DNA from: Candidatus Berkelbacteria bacterium
GTDB lineage: Bacteria > Patescibacteriota > UBA1384 > 2-12-FULL-50-11
Direction: 5' to 3'
NCBI GenBank assembly: GCA_024654065.1
Contig: JANLIQ010000076.1
Coordinates: 1 to 44,109 of the forward strand
Length of the DNA: 44,109 bases
Made by a program: the position numbers and the translations under genes. The notes below the pieces were generated by a model. It was not told the origin of the DNA, did no database searches, and saw only the letters and a program-made list of their open reading frames with translations. The stretch's first letter is position 1. Each line of letters starts with the position of its first letter. Below, piece by piece: positions 1 to 5,114 of the stretch.

Positions 1-1
1 C

Positions 2-229
2 GCCAGTCTCGTAGCTCTCGAGACAAAGCTGGATGAGTGTATCGGTCTCGAAGGGGGACCGAACCCGCTTCTTCGAATTCAAATCGCTCAAAGAGCAATT
101 GCTCTGGCGATCAACATGGGTTCCGACAATCTGCCAGAGTTCCACAGGAACGTGCTAAGCTCCGGAATGGATCCGGAATTGGTCTTCGCAGTTCTTTCTA
201 CGAGGAACCTCCAACTCGTCGCGAAGTAG
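2..229 (+). CDS. 3' part of an unknown gene cut by the left edge
   Basis: A reading frame is open from base 2 to a TAG at 227-229, giving 75 codons with no start of its own, so it is the C-terminus of a gene that begins outside the window. It reads as an ordinary soluble sequence (for example LETKLDECIGLEGGPNP and RIQIAQRAIALAINMG) and carries no motif I recognise. Two things support it as real: the frame stays open right from the edge, and an intrinsic terminator follows 20 bases after the stop on the same strand. The stop codon sits inside a perfect 10 bp hairpin (221-242). The other frames here are less protein-like. No function can be assigned. Confidence 0.5.
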   Translation, partial: ASLVALETKLDECIGLEGGPNPLLRIQIAQRAIALAINMGSDNLPEFHRNVLSSGMDPELVFAVLSTRNLQLVAK

Positions 230-248
230 CCAGCTACTTCGCCCGCCC

Positions 249-280
249 AGCTCTCCGCCACTAGGTTGGGGAGCTTTTTT
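249..280 (+). terminator. intrinsic terminator
   Basis: AGCTCTCC (249-256) pairs with GGGGAGCT (268-275) with one G-T pair, followed by a run of T to 280. It would end the plus-strand gene entering from the left edge. Confidence 0.7.
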
Positions 281-342
281 AAGACCAGGGTAGTTCCCAA
301 TCAAAAGGCAACATAGTAACGCAAAGGTATTGTGTTTTGAAA

Positions 343-606
343 ATGGTGTATATTGGTATTAGACCTTCCCTGAGGTCTACAGAACGAGACGTAAGTCTCT
401 CTGGAGTTGTTACGGGAGTGTGTTTGTTCGTTAAGTGCATCAAGAACAACAACGGCGAAAAGGCTACTAGTAAAAAGTTAAATGAGGTTGTTCTAAAAAA
501 CACAGCTGGATCCTTCCACGGGGTAAGTGTGTTTAGGGAGAGCGGTGGCGGAGTTTGCGCCTCGCCCGACGACAAAGAGCTCTTTGTCAACTTAACCCAC
601 CCTTGA
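343..606 (+). CDS. possible small protein of unknown function
   Basis: An 87-codon frame starts at ATG 343 (a TTG two codons upstream is also in frame) and ends just before a strong plus-strand terminator at 621-659. The protein has a hydrophobic stretch near its start (VSLSGVVTGVCLFVKC), then a basic and polar remainder. I recognise no family. The case for it is position: the terminator needs some plus-strand transcript, and this is the only sizeable plus-strand frame here. The case against it is the lack of a clear Shine-Dalgarno (only a weak AAAGG at 323-327) or a clear promoter. A 133-codon frame on the opposite strand over the same bases looks like an antisense artefact. The stretch could instead be an untranslated RNA. 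Confidence 0.3.
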   Translation: MVYIGIRPSLRSTERDVSLSGVVTGVCLFVKCIKNNNGEKATSKKLNEVVLKNTAGSFHGVSVFRESGGGVCASPDDKELFVNLTHP

Positions 607-620
607 TGCAGAACGTGGAA

Positions 621-659
621 GAAGTCCTCGTATACGCAAATATACGAGGCTTCTTTTTT
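621..659 (+). terminator. strong intrinsic terminator
   Basis: GAAG-T-CCTCGTATA (621-634) pairs with TATACGAGG-CTTC (641-653), leaving a single bulged T, and is followed by TTTTTT (654-659). The T-run direction makes it plus-strand. Its end overlaps the last bases of the minus-strand cupin gene. On the minus strand no T-run follows the stem. Confidence 0.75.
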
Positions 660-1053
660 ACTCGGTTGTTTTACCGTCAAAATGCTCTTCGTGACCCTCT
701 GCGACTTCTTTTGTAGCTGCTACTGTCCCATCTTTGTGGTTAGCAGGTGAATAAATTGTGTAAAGTTTAAGCGAGAGGGAGTCTGAAGTGTTAACTACAT
801 TATGCTTAGCTCCTGCTGGTACAACTACTGCATCCCCGTTAGAAACATCATATAGGTTACCGTCAACAATCGACTTCCCAGTTCCCTGCTCAAAACGGAA
901 AAACTGGTCAACAGTATGAACTTCTTCGCCTATCTCTTCGCCTGGCTTAAGAGCCATTAATACCAGCTGGCTATGTGGCCCGGTATACAATACCCGACGA
1001 AAGTTCTCATTTTCTACTGTTAGTTTTTCAAGGTTTCCGTAGTATCCCTTCAT
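658..1053 (-). CDS. cupin-domain protein
   Basis: A single-domain cupin of 131 aa. Start chosen at ATG 1053 because a strong AGGAGG lies 3 bases upstream; an in-frame start nine codons earlier would put that Shine-Dalgarno inside the gene. The two cupin motifs are visible: motif 1 around residues 50-62 (EEVHTVDQFFRFEQGTG, with a metal-binding His and Glu) and motif 2 around 80-100 (GDAVVVPAGAKHNVVNTS, with the second His). Small cupins of this kind bind a metal and act as isomerases, dioxygenases or binding proteins; the sequence does not say which. The tail is rich in His, Glu and Lys (EGHEEHFDGKTTE). It is the last gene of a minus-strand cluster after the hydrolase and the DUF167 protein, with a 32-base gap to the latter. 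Confidence 0.85.
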   Translation of the reverse strand: MKGYYGNLEKLTVENENFRRVLYTGPHSQLVLMALKPGEEIGEEVHTVDQFFRFEQGTGKSIVDGNLYDVSNGDAVVVPAGAKHNVVNTSDSLSLKLYTIYSPANHKDGTVAATKEVAEGHEEHFDGKTTE

Positions 1054-1085
1054 AATCCTCCTTTCGATACAAATATACACCTATT

Positions 1086-1322
1086 CTAAAAAAGATTCTG
1101 ATTAATGTCTATCTCGATGGTCTTCTGTTTACTTGTTTCGCCTCTTTTGATCGTAAATAGGCTTTTTGGAAGCTTAAGATAGTTCGCAAGCAGTACGATC
1201 GTTGCCTTGTTAGCCTTTCCTCCAACTGGCGGTTCGGTAACCGAAACTAAGTAATGTTTCGCGTCTATCTGCTCAACATTAGCGATTCTCGAACTTGGCT
1301 TAACTTTCACAAATATCTTCAC
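1086..1322 (-). CDS. DUF167 / UPF0235 (YggU-like) protein
   Basis: A 78 aa protein matching the DUF167 family by its pattern: MKIFVKVKPSSR at the start, then the conserved PPVGGKANKA stretch near residues 31-40 and IKRGETSKQKTIEI near 58-71. Family length is usually 75-100 aa, so it is complete. The biochemical role of the family is not established. It starts one base after the hydrolase gene ends (stop at 1324), so the two are almost certainly co-transcribed and probably translationally coupled. The identification is confident; the function is unknown. Confidence 0.85.
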   Translation of the reverse strand: MKIFVKVKPSSRIANVEQIDAKHYLVSVTEPPVGGKANKATIVLLANYLKLPKSLFTIKRGETSKQKTIEIDINQNLF

Positions 1323-1323
1323 C

Positions 1324-1899
1324 TTAATGACTGCTAATCTTCTCAGACATTTCTAATACTGCTTGCAGAACCTCGGGAAGCTCTTTGATACCTTCTACGC
1401 CAGAAAAATGTTCCCAATTATTATTCTTGATCAGCCTTGCTCCCAAATGTTGTTGAAATTCGTAAGCAGACTCAACACGGACGTAATTGTCCCTTTCTGA
1501 ATAAACTGCAACGAAGTATGGGCAATGAAGTAAAATCTTCGGGTAATTTAAGCCTTTCTCATAATACTTTTGAAGAATTGGGATTGGATGCTTTAGCGCA
1601 CCGCTAAATCCGGCTACCATCACTACCCCTCCGATCCTTTGGCTATCAGGTAGCGTTTCTAGATATTTCAAGATCGTATAGCACCCCAAGCTGTGGCCAA
1701 CTAGGTATGTCTCTTCGTCTGGTAGTCCGATAAGTTCTCTTAAGGTTAAAAGCCATTCATCCAGCTTTGGGAGTGCTGCGTGTGGCATTTGTGGCGCAAA
1801 AACCTGAAAGCCATTTCTCTCCAACTGTTGACGTAGCCACAGCTGCCAGCCCTCACCCGGCTTCCCTTCCCACCCATGAATAATTACCGCTCGCTTCAT
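1324..1899 (-). CDS. RBBP9/YdeN-type alpha/beta serine hydrolase
   Basis: A 191 aa single-domain hydrolase. The N-terminal strand MKRAVIIHGWEG carries the oxyanion-hole HGW, and the nucleophile elbow is GHSLG near residues 68-72 with Ser as nucleophile. A late Asp (YSERDNYV) and His (NNWEHFSGVEG) complete a catalytic triad as in the RBBP9/YdeN family, whose bacterial members are small esterases of uncertain substrate. There is no signal peptide, so it is cytoplasmic. It is the first gene of the hydrolase-DUF167-cupin cluster. No Shine-Dalgarno precedes the ATG. Instead a -10-like TATCAT ends 6 bases before it (1906-1911), which suggests a leaderless mRNA, although the -35 is poor. Confidence 0.85.
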   Translation of the reverse strand: MKRAVIIHGWEGKPGEGWQLWLRQQLERNGFQVFAPQMPHAALPKLDEWLLTLRELIGLPDEETYLVGHSLGCYTILKYLETLPDSQRIGGVVMVAGFSGALKHPIPILQKYYEKGLNYPKILLHCPYFVAVYSERDNYVRVESAYEFQQHLGARLIKNNNWEHFSGVEGIKELPEVLQAVLEMSEKISSH

Positions 1900-1958
1900 G
1901 GAGCTATGATACCAAATTATTTTAATCAGATTCTAAACTCCCAAAGAGAAGTCGCCTC

Positions 1959-1987
1959 TTGACTAAAAAGCAAGTTTCTTGTAATAT
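1959..1987 (+). promoter_or_regulatory. sigma-70-like promoter
   Basis: TTGACT (1959-1964), 17 bp spacer, TAATAT (1982-1987), ahead of the gene at 2028. An AAGGAC Shine-Dalgarno lies at 2013-2018. Confidence 0.75.
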
Positions 1988-1990
1988 TCT

Positions 1991-2002
1991 TGTCACGTGA
2001 CA
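1991..2002. promoter_or_regulatory. perfect palindrome at the expected transcription start
   Basis: TGTCACGTGACA is a perfect 12 bp palindrome starting 4 bases after the -10 box, so it would cover the start site. Its placement suits an operator, but no regulator is known. It could also be an E-box-like chance palindrome. Confidence 0.4.
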
Positions 2003-2027
2003 TTGAGTCACTAAGGACGTACATACG

Positions 2028-2504
2028 ATGTCAGATCTGTTCGTAGCCCCAACAAAACCTGGTTTCCAGGTCCTTCTCGACTCCATAAGCGAGCTCAGTT
2101 CGGATTCTCCTAAGCCCAACTCTGGACGTTTTGCGTTCAGCAACCTAGAGGCGCGGGCGAGGGAGTTCATCCCCCCGGAAAGACGACAGGAAGTTTGCGA
2201 TGCCGTCTACGAGCTTGGAGACAAGATCGGGAATATGACGGACGGTTGCCTTCTACCAGACGCGATCACAGGCTTTCTTCTTCTTCAACTGGGGCCCGAA
2301 GAGCTAGCCGAGCTTCTCAAGAGTAAGGGTGGCAAGTGGGAGCTGAGGAAGTGCGAGCACCATTGCAACCAAGCTTATCACGCTTACACGACCGACCCCG
2401 AACGTCTACGCTCGTCGGCAGGCCGTGCCGCTGAGCAACTGGCAAACATGATTTTCTCCGATCTGACCGAGGTGTCGAGAGTACACTTCATCAGGCTGGA
2501 GTAA
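2028..2504 (+). CDS. hypothetical protein, lone gene with own promoter and terminator
   Basis: A 158 aa protein I do not recognise. It is soluble, with no signal peptide or membrane segment, and probably largely helical: EARAREFIPPERRQEVCDAV, PEELAELLKSKGGKWELR, then a stretch with a Cys-His cluster (KCEHHCNQAYHAY, near residues 107-119) that could bind a metal. The start ATG 2028 is fixed by AAGGAC 9 bases upstream and a near-consensus promoter. The gene is a complete single-gene unit ending at the hairpin terminator 2545-2577. Its GC-rich codon use differs from the AT-rich genes on the other strand. The antisense frame over it is much less protein-like. Confidence 0.75.
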   Translation: MSDLFVAPTKPGFQVLLDSISELSSDSPKPNSGRFAFSNLEARAREFIPPERRQEVCDAVYELGDKIGNMTDGCLLPDAITGFLLLQLGPEELAELLKSKGGKWELRKCEHHCNQAYHAYTTDPERLRSSAGRAAEQLANMIFSDLTEVSRVHFIRLE

Positions 2505-2544
2505 CGGTTTTCCAACTGAATTGTTCGCGATTCAGACCCGTAAC

Positions 2545-2577
2545 ATGCGCTGGCTCCCGTGAGTCGGCGCATCTTTT
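2545..2577 (+). terminator. intrinsic terminator
   Basis: A 12 bp stem, ATGCGCTGGCTC with GAGTCGGCGCAT (two G-T pairs, loop CCGT), then CTTTT. It ends the gene at 2028-2504. Confidence 0.75.
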
Positions 2578-2583
2578 AAAAGC

Positions 2584-2608
2584 AAAAAGCCGCCCAATGG
2601 ACGACTTT
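2584..2608 (-). terminator. terminator of the tuf-rpsJ unit
   Basis: On the minus strand AAGTCGTCC, loop ATT, GGGCGGCTT, then TTTTT. It lies 25 bases after the rpsJ stop and faces the plus-strand terminator at 2545-2577. Confidence 0.75.
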
Positions 2609-2632
2609 ATTGCTTTCTAATTATCTTGTTGT

Positions 2633-2962
2633 CTAAGTCTTGATTTCAATATCTACTCCCGCCGGCAGATCTAAATTCATCAATGCATCTAATGTCTTTG
2701 GATTAGGGTCTAATACGTCAATTATACGTTTGTGAATACGGATCTCGAACTGTTCACGAGCGTCTTTATGAACGAACGTTGAACGGTTTACCGTAACAAG
2801 AGACTTTTCCGTAGGCAACGGAATCGGACCGGCCACCACTGCGCCGGTTCGTTCCGCTGTTTCTATGATTTTTTTGGCACTCCGATCAATGACCCTGTAG
2901 TCGTAGGCTTTGAGCTTAATCCTTATCGAGCTTTTAGCTTGTTCACGTTTAGTGTTGGCCAT
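2633..2962 (-). CDS. rpsJ: 30S ribosomal protein S10
   Basis: A 109 aa protein that reads as S10 over its whole length: IRIKLKAYDYRVIDRSAKKI, the GPIPLPTEKSLVTVNRS stretch, the HKDAREQFEIRIHKRIIDV core and the C-terminal LPAGVDIEIKT. Besides being part of the 30S head, S10 is NusE, a partner of NusB and NusG in antitermination. It follows tuf by 25 bases, and a terminator comes directly after it. In many bacteria rpsJ instead heads the long S10 ribosomal-protein operon. Here that operon does not follow, so rpsJ closes a two-gene tuf-rpsJ unit. The N-terminal MANTKREQAKSS extension is slightly longer than in E. coli S10. Confidence 0.97.
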   Translation of the reverse strand: MANTKREQAKSSIRIKLKAYDYRVIDRSAKKIIETAERTGAVVAGPIPLPTEKSLVTVNRSTFVHKDAREQFEIRIHKRIIDVLDPNPKTLDALMNLDLPAGVDIEIKT

Positions 2963-2987
2963 TGATTAAAGTGCAATTGTTATTATT

Positions 2988-4169
2988 TTACTTAGTGATC
3001 TTAGTGACCACACCTGCGCCCACGGTTCGGCCACCTTCACGGATAGCGAATCGGAGCTTTTCTTCCATGGCAATTGGTTGAATTAGTTTCACCTTGAAGG
3101 TTGTAGTATCCCCTGGAACAACCATCTCCATACCTTCTGGAAGCTCAACTTCACCCGTAACGTCAGTGGTTCGGAAGTAGAACTGCGGTTTATAGCCTTT
3201 GGTAAACGGAGTGTGTCGGCCACCTTCTTCTTTCTTTAAGATGTAGCACTCGGCTTCAAACTCAGTGTGGGGAGTAACGGAGCCAGGCTTACAAATAACC
3301 TGACCACGTTCGATGTCTGTTCTCTCAAGGCCACGAACGAGTAGTCCGATGTTGTCACCAGCTTGACCGGAATCCAACATCTTACGAAACATTTCAACAC
3401 CGGTAACAACGGTTTTCTTTGTTGGGTGTAAACCAACAATTTCAACTTCTTCACCAATCTTGACAGTACCTCGCTCAACACGACCAGTAGCAACAGTGCC
3501 ACGGCCTTTAATTGAGAAAACGTCTTCAACTGGCATCAGGAAAGGCTTGTCAGTTTCGCGGACTGGGTCTGGAACGTAGGTATCTAGAGCCTCAACAAGA
3601 TCAGTGATAGATTTTTCAGCCTCGGCATCACCATCAAGAGCCTTTAGGGCAGAACCTTTAATGATTGGGGTGTCTTTGCCTGGGTACTCATATTTAGTTA
3701 ACAGATCGCGAACTTCTTCTTCGACTAGATCTAAAAGATCTTTGTCGGTAACCTGGTCGCACTTATTCAAGTAGACAACGACGTAAGGTACACCAACCTG
3801 TTTGGCTAGCAAGATATGTTCACGAGTCTGTGGCATCGGACCGTCAGGTGCAGAAACAACAAGAATTGCCGCATCCATCTGAGCGGCACCAGTAATCATG
3901 TTTTTTACGTAATCTGCGTGTCCGGGGCAATCAACGTGAGCGTAATGTCTTTTATCACTCTCGTACTCAACGTGATAGGTAGCAATCGTAATACCGCGCT
4001 GTTTCTCTTCTGGCGCGTTATCGATCTGATCAACTGCTCTTTTCTCAGCCTTGCCTTGCTTGGCGAGCACATTGGTGATCGCGGCAGTCAAGGTAGTTTT
4101 ACCGTGGTCGACGTGGCCAATAGTGCCAACGTTGACATGCGGCTTGGTGCGTTCAAATTTGTCTGCCAT
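2988..4169 (-). CDS. tuf: elongation factor Tu
   Basis: EF-Tu, the GTPase that delivers aminoacyl-tRNA to the ribosome. It has the standard length of 393 aa. The G1 motif GHVDHGKT is at residues 18-25, followed by DCPGHADY (G3), NKCD (G4) and GSALKAL (G5). Domains 2 and 3 follow, with the conserved ERGQVICKPGSVTPH and TGEVELPEGMEMVVPGD stretches and the C-terminal REGGRTVGAGVV. The start is supported by AGGAG upstream of ATG 4169. A TTGACG-18-TACAAT promoter about 70 bases upstream gives it a transcription start separate from fusA, and rpsJ follows. The plus-strand unit at 4290 is transcribed divergently. Confidence 0.99.
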   Translation of the reverse strand: MADKFERTKPHVNVGTIGHVDHGKTTLTAAITNVLAKQGKAEKRAVDQIDNAPEEKQRGITIATYHVEYESDKRHYAHVDCPGHADYVKNMITGAAQMDAAILVVSAPDGPMPQTREHILLAKQVGVPYVVVYLNKCDQVTDKDLLDLVEEEVRDLLTKYEYPGKDTPIIKGSALKALDGDAEAEKSITDLVEALDTYVPDPVRETDKPFLMPVEDVFSIKGRGTVATGRVERGTVKIGEEVEIVGLHPTKKTVVTGVEMFRKMLDSGQAGDNIGLLVRGLERTDIERGQVICKPGSVTPHTEFEAECYILKKEEGGRHTPFTKGYKPQFYFRTTDVTGEVELPEGMEMVVPGDTTTFKVKLIQPIAMEEKLRFAIREGGRTVGAGVVTKITK

Positions 4170-4237
4170 TTGTATTACCTTTCTCCTTTACTATTCTAAT
4201 ATTTTACTTTGATTTATTGTAACTCAAAACGAGTTCA

Positions 4238-4267
4238 ATTGTAACAGGTTAACTGCTTGTACGTCAA
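4238..4267 (-). promoter_or_regulatory. probable tuf promoter
   Basis: On the minus strand TTGACG (4262-4267), 18 bp, TACAAT (4238-4243). A second TACAAT (4216-4221) and a short inverted repeat AACTC/GAGTT lie between it and the gene. Confidence 0.6.
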
Positions 4268-4289
4268 CTGTGGGGTGCATAGAAATGTG

Positions 4290-4319
4290 TTGACAGCGGG
4301 AATTGTTACTAGGTACACT
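4290..4319 (+). promoter_or_regulatory. sigma-70-like promoter divergent from tuf
   Basis: TTGACA (4290-4295), 18 bp, TACACT (4314-4319). It drives the candidate RNA or leader at 4326-4529. Confidence 0.6.
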
Positions 4320-4325
4320 GGATTT

Positions 4326-4529
4326 GTTCGAATCTCGTAGGACAGGAGGCATCTTGCCTATGATGAACCTGATCACCTAATAACCCCTCGGCCTGCGGGC
4401 AAGCAAATCGTCACTTGTTCGGATTTGTGCTCCAGCAGTAGGAGCGTAAGCCCGACCCGACTCACTGCTCACGAATGTATGGGACTCCCGCCTGTGGTCA
4501 CTACCGCCTTCGGCCACAGGCGCTTCTTT
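4326..4529 (+). ncRNA. candidate structured RNA with a six-codon ORF
   Basis: No long protein frame is credible here, yet the stretch has a promoter (4290-4319), a Shine-Dalgarno, a tiny ORF and a terminator. AGGAGG is followed by ATG 4360, encoding only MMNLIT before TAA 4378-4380. The Shine-Dalgarno is itself in a hairpin, AGGCA-TCT-TGCCT, directly before the start. After the ORF come GC-rich segments, including a GCAAATC/GGATTTGTGC imperfect stem, then the terminator hairpin. Alternatives are a leader peptide or attenuator, a small regulatory RNA, or the remains of a small gene. Which of these is not shown by the sequence. It shares the string GGCCTGCGGG with the structured unit at 38126-38398. 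Confidence 0.4.
4490..4529 (+). terminator. intrinsic terminator
   Basis: GCCTGTGG (4490-4497) pairs perfectly with CCACAGGC (4514-4521), with an inner CCG/CGG stem, then GCTTCTTT. Confidence 0.65.
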
Positions 4530-4541
4530 ATGCTTAAATGG

Positions 4542-4570
4542 TTGACATCCCATAGGTACGAGCCTATTAT
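4542..4570 (+). promoter_or_regulatory. sigma-70-like promoter
   Basis: TTGACA (4542-4547), 17 bp, TATTAT (4565-4570), close to consensus. It drives the membrane-protein gene at 4604. Confidence 0.8.
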
Positions 4571-4578
4571 ACACTCGA

Positions 4579-4606
4579 ATCTTCGGACCTAATGGAGGAA
4601 CCGATG
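4579..4606 (+). promoter_or_regulatory. conserved 5' leader, copy 1
   Basis: The whole short untranslated leader, ATCTTCGG-ACCTAAT-GGAGGAACCG-ATG, is almost identical to the leader of the unrelated gene at 30008 (29982-30010). It includes the GGAGG Shine-Dalgarno (4594-4598). Confidence 0.6.
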
Positions 4607-4834
4607 CAACAAAACATAAGGGTCACCGAAGGAAGTCCGCAGCTTAAAATGTGGCGACTTGGTTTTTGGGGTGGACTACTTCTATTCGTCCTGGGCGTCA
4701 TCTTGTTCTCGATACCTTGTTTTGCTCAGAGCGGCAAGCTATTCGAGGACTTCTTTCCGCCGGGCTGCCTGCTGATGGCTTTTGGTGGATTAGGCTTGGC
4801 CTACGCGAGTCAAGTTGACCGACCGAAAAGCTGA
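4604..4834 (+). CDS. small two-helix membrane protein of unknown function
   Basis: A 76 aa protein. ATG 4604 was chosen because the in-frame ATG at 4592 overlaps the Shine-Dalgarno GGAGG. Two hydrophobic segments are clear: residues about 20-42 (GFWGGLLLFVLGVILFSIPC) and about 57-72 (GCLLMAFGGLGLAYA), joined by a polar loop (AQSGKLFEDFFPPG). The tail is short and polar (SQVDRPKS). It resembles many small, poorly conserved membrane proteins, and I recognise no family. It is a self-contained unit with a near-consensus promoter and a strong terminator, on the strand opposite to the surrounding str block. Confidence 0.75.
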   Translation: MQQNIRVTEGSPQLKMWRLGFWGGLLLFVLGVILFSIPCFAQSGKLFEDFFPPGCLLMAFGGLGLAYASQVDRPKS

Positions 4835-4858
4835 GACATCGACCTCGGCCACACACAA

Positions 4859-4896
4859 GGCCTTGGGGTGCTAACACTCCAAGGCCCCGTTCTTTT
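4859..4896 (+). terminator. intrinsic terminator
   Basis: A 12 bp stem, GGCCTTGGGGTG with CACTCCAAGGCC (one G-T pair, loop CTAA), then CCGTTCTTTT. It ends the membrane-protein gene at 4604-4834. Confidence 0.8.
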
Positions 4897-4961
4897 GCTT
4901 AATATTTATCCCAAAGCCATAATCACACCCCCAAGGTGTACTAGAATCTGTTTTCTTCTAT

Positions 4962-5114
4962 CTAATAGTGTGGACAACGTGACGAGGTAAACCATTCGGG
5001 ACAACGGGAGAATTCAGGGAAAAATACTGAGCCAAGGATCGCCCCCACTAACGAGGCCGAGATTATCAGAAACCACCAGTAGTGCTTATAGATGAAGGTC
5101 CTAAGCCTCAGCAT
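4962..5114 (-). CDS. small one-helix membrane protein after fusA
   Basis: A 50 aa frame starting at ATG 5114, inside the last codons of fusA (stop at 5101-5103), so it would be translated by coupling. There is one hydrophobic helix, residues about 10-35 (YKHYWWFLIISASLVGAILG), then a short Cys-containing tail (FSRCPEWFTSSRCPHY). A longer in-frame start would overlap fusA by over 100 bases and is unlikely. No Shine-Dalgarno is visible. I recognise no family. A second small membrane protein sits on the other side of fusA, so the str block here carries two. Confidence 0.45.
   Translation of the reverse strand: MLRLRTFIYKHYWWFLIISASLVGAILGSVFFPEFSRCPEWFTSSRCPHY

Noticed and set aside
279..680. 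133-codon frame on the minus strand
   Set aside because: Crosses the plus-strand terminator, has no Shine-Dalgarno and gives an implausible product; it is antisense to other features.
1922..2170. 82-codon minus-strand frame over the gene at 2028
   Set aside because: Antisense shadow; the plus-strand gene has promoter, Shine-Dalgarno and terminator.
3236..3529. 97-codon frame inside tuf and similar frames in fusA, rpoB, rpoC, gyrA, gyrB and uvrB
   Set aside because: Other-frame shadows of strongly conserved genes.
4216..4238. second tuf promoter using TTGAAC and TACAAT
   Set aside because: Spacer is only 11 bp, too short for sigma-70.
4325..4345. TTCGAATC resembling a tRNA T-loop
   Set aside because: Flanking bases do not form a T stem and no acceptor, D or anticodon arms fit. 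I found no tRNA or rRNA in the window.
4377..4574. 65-codon minus-strand frame
   Set aside because: Crosses a plus-strand terminator and promoter and has no start signals.
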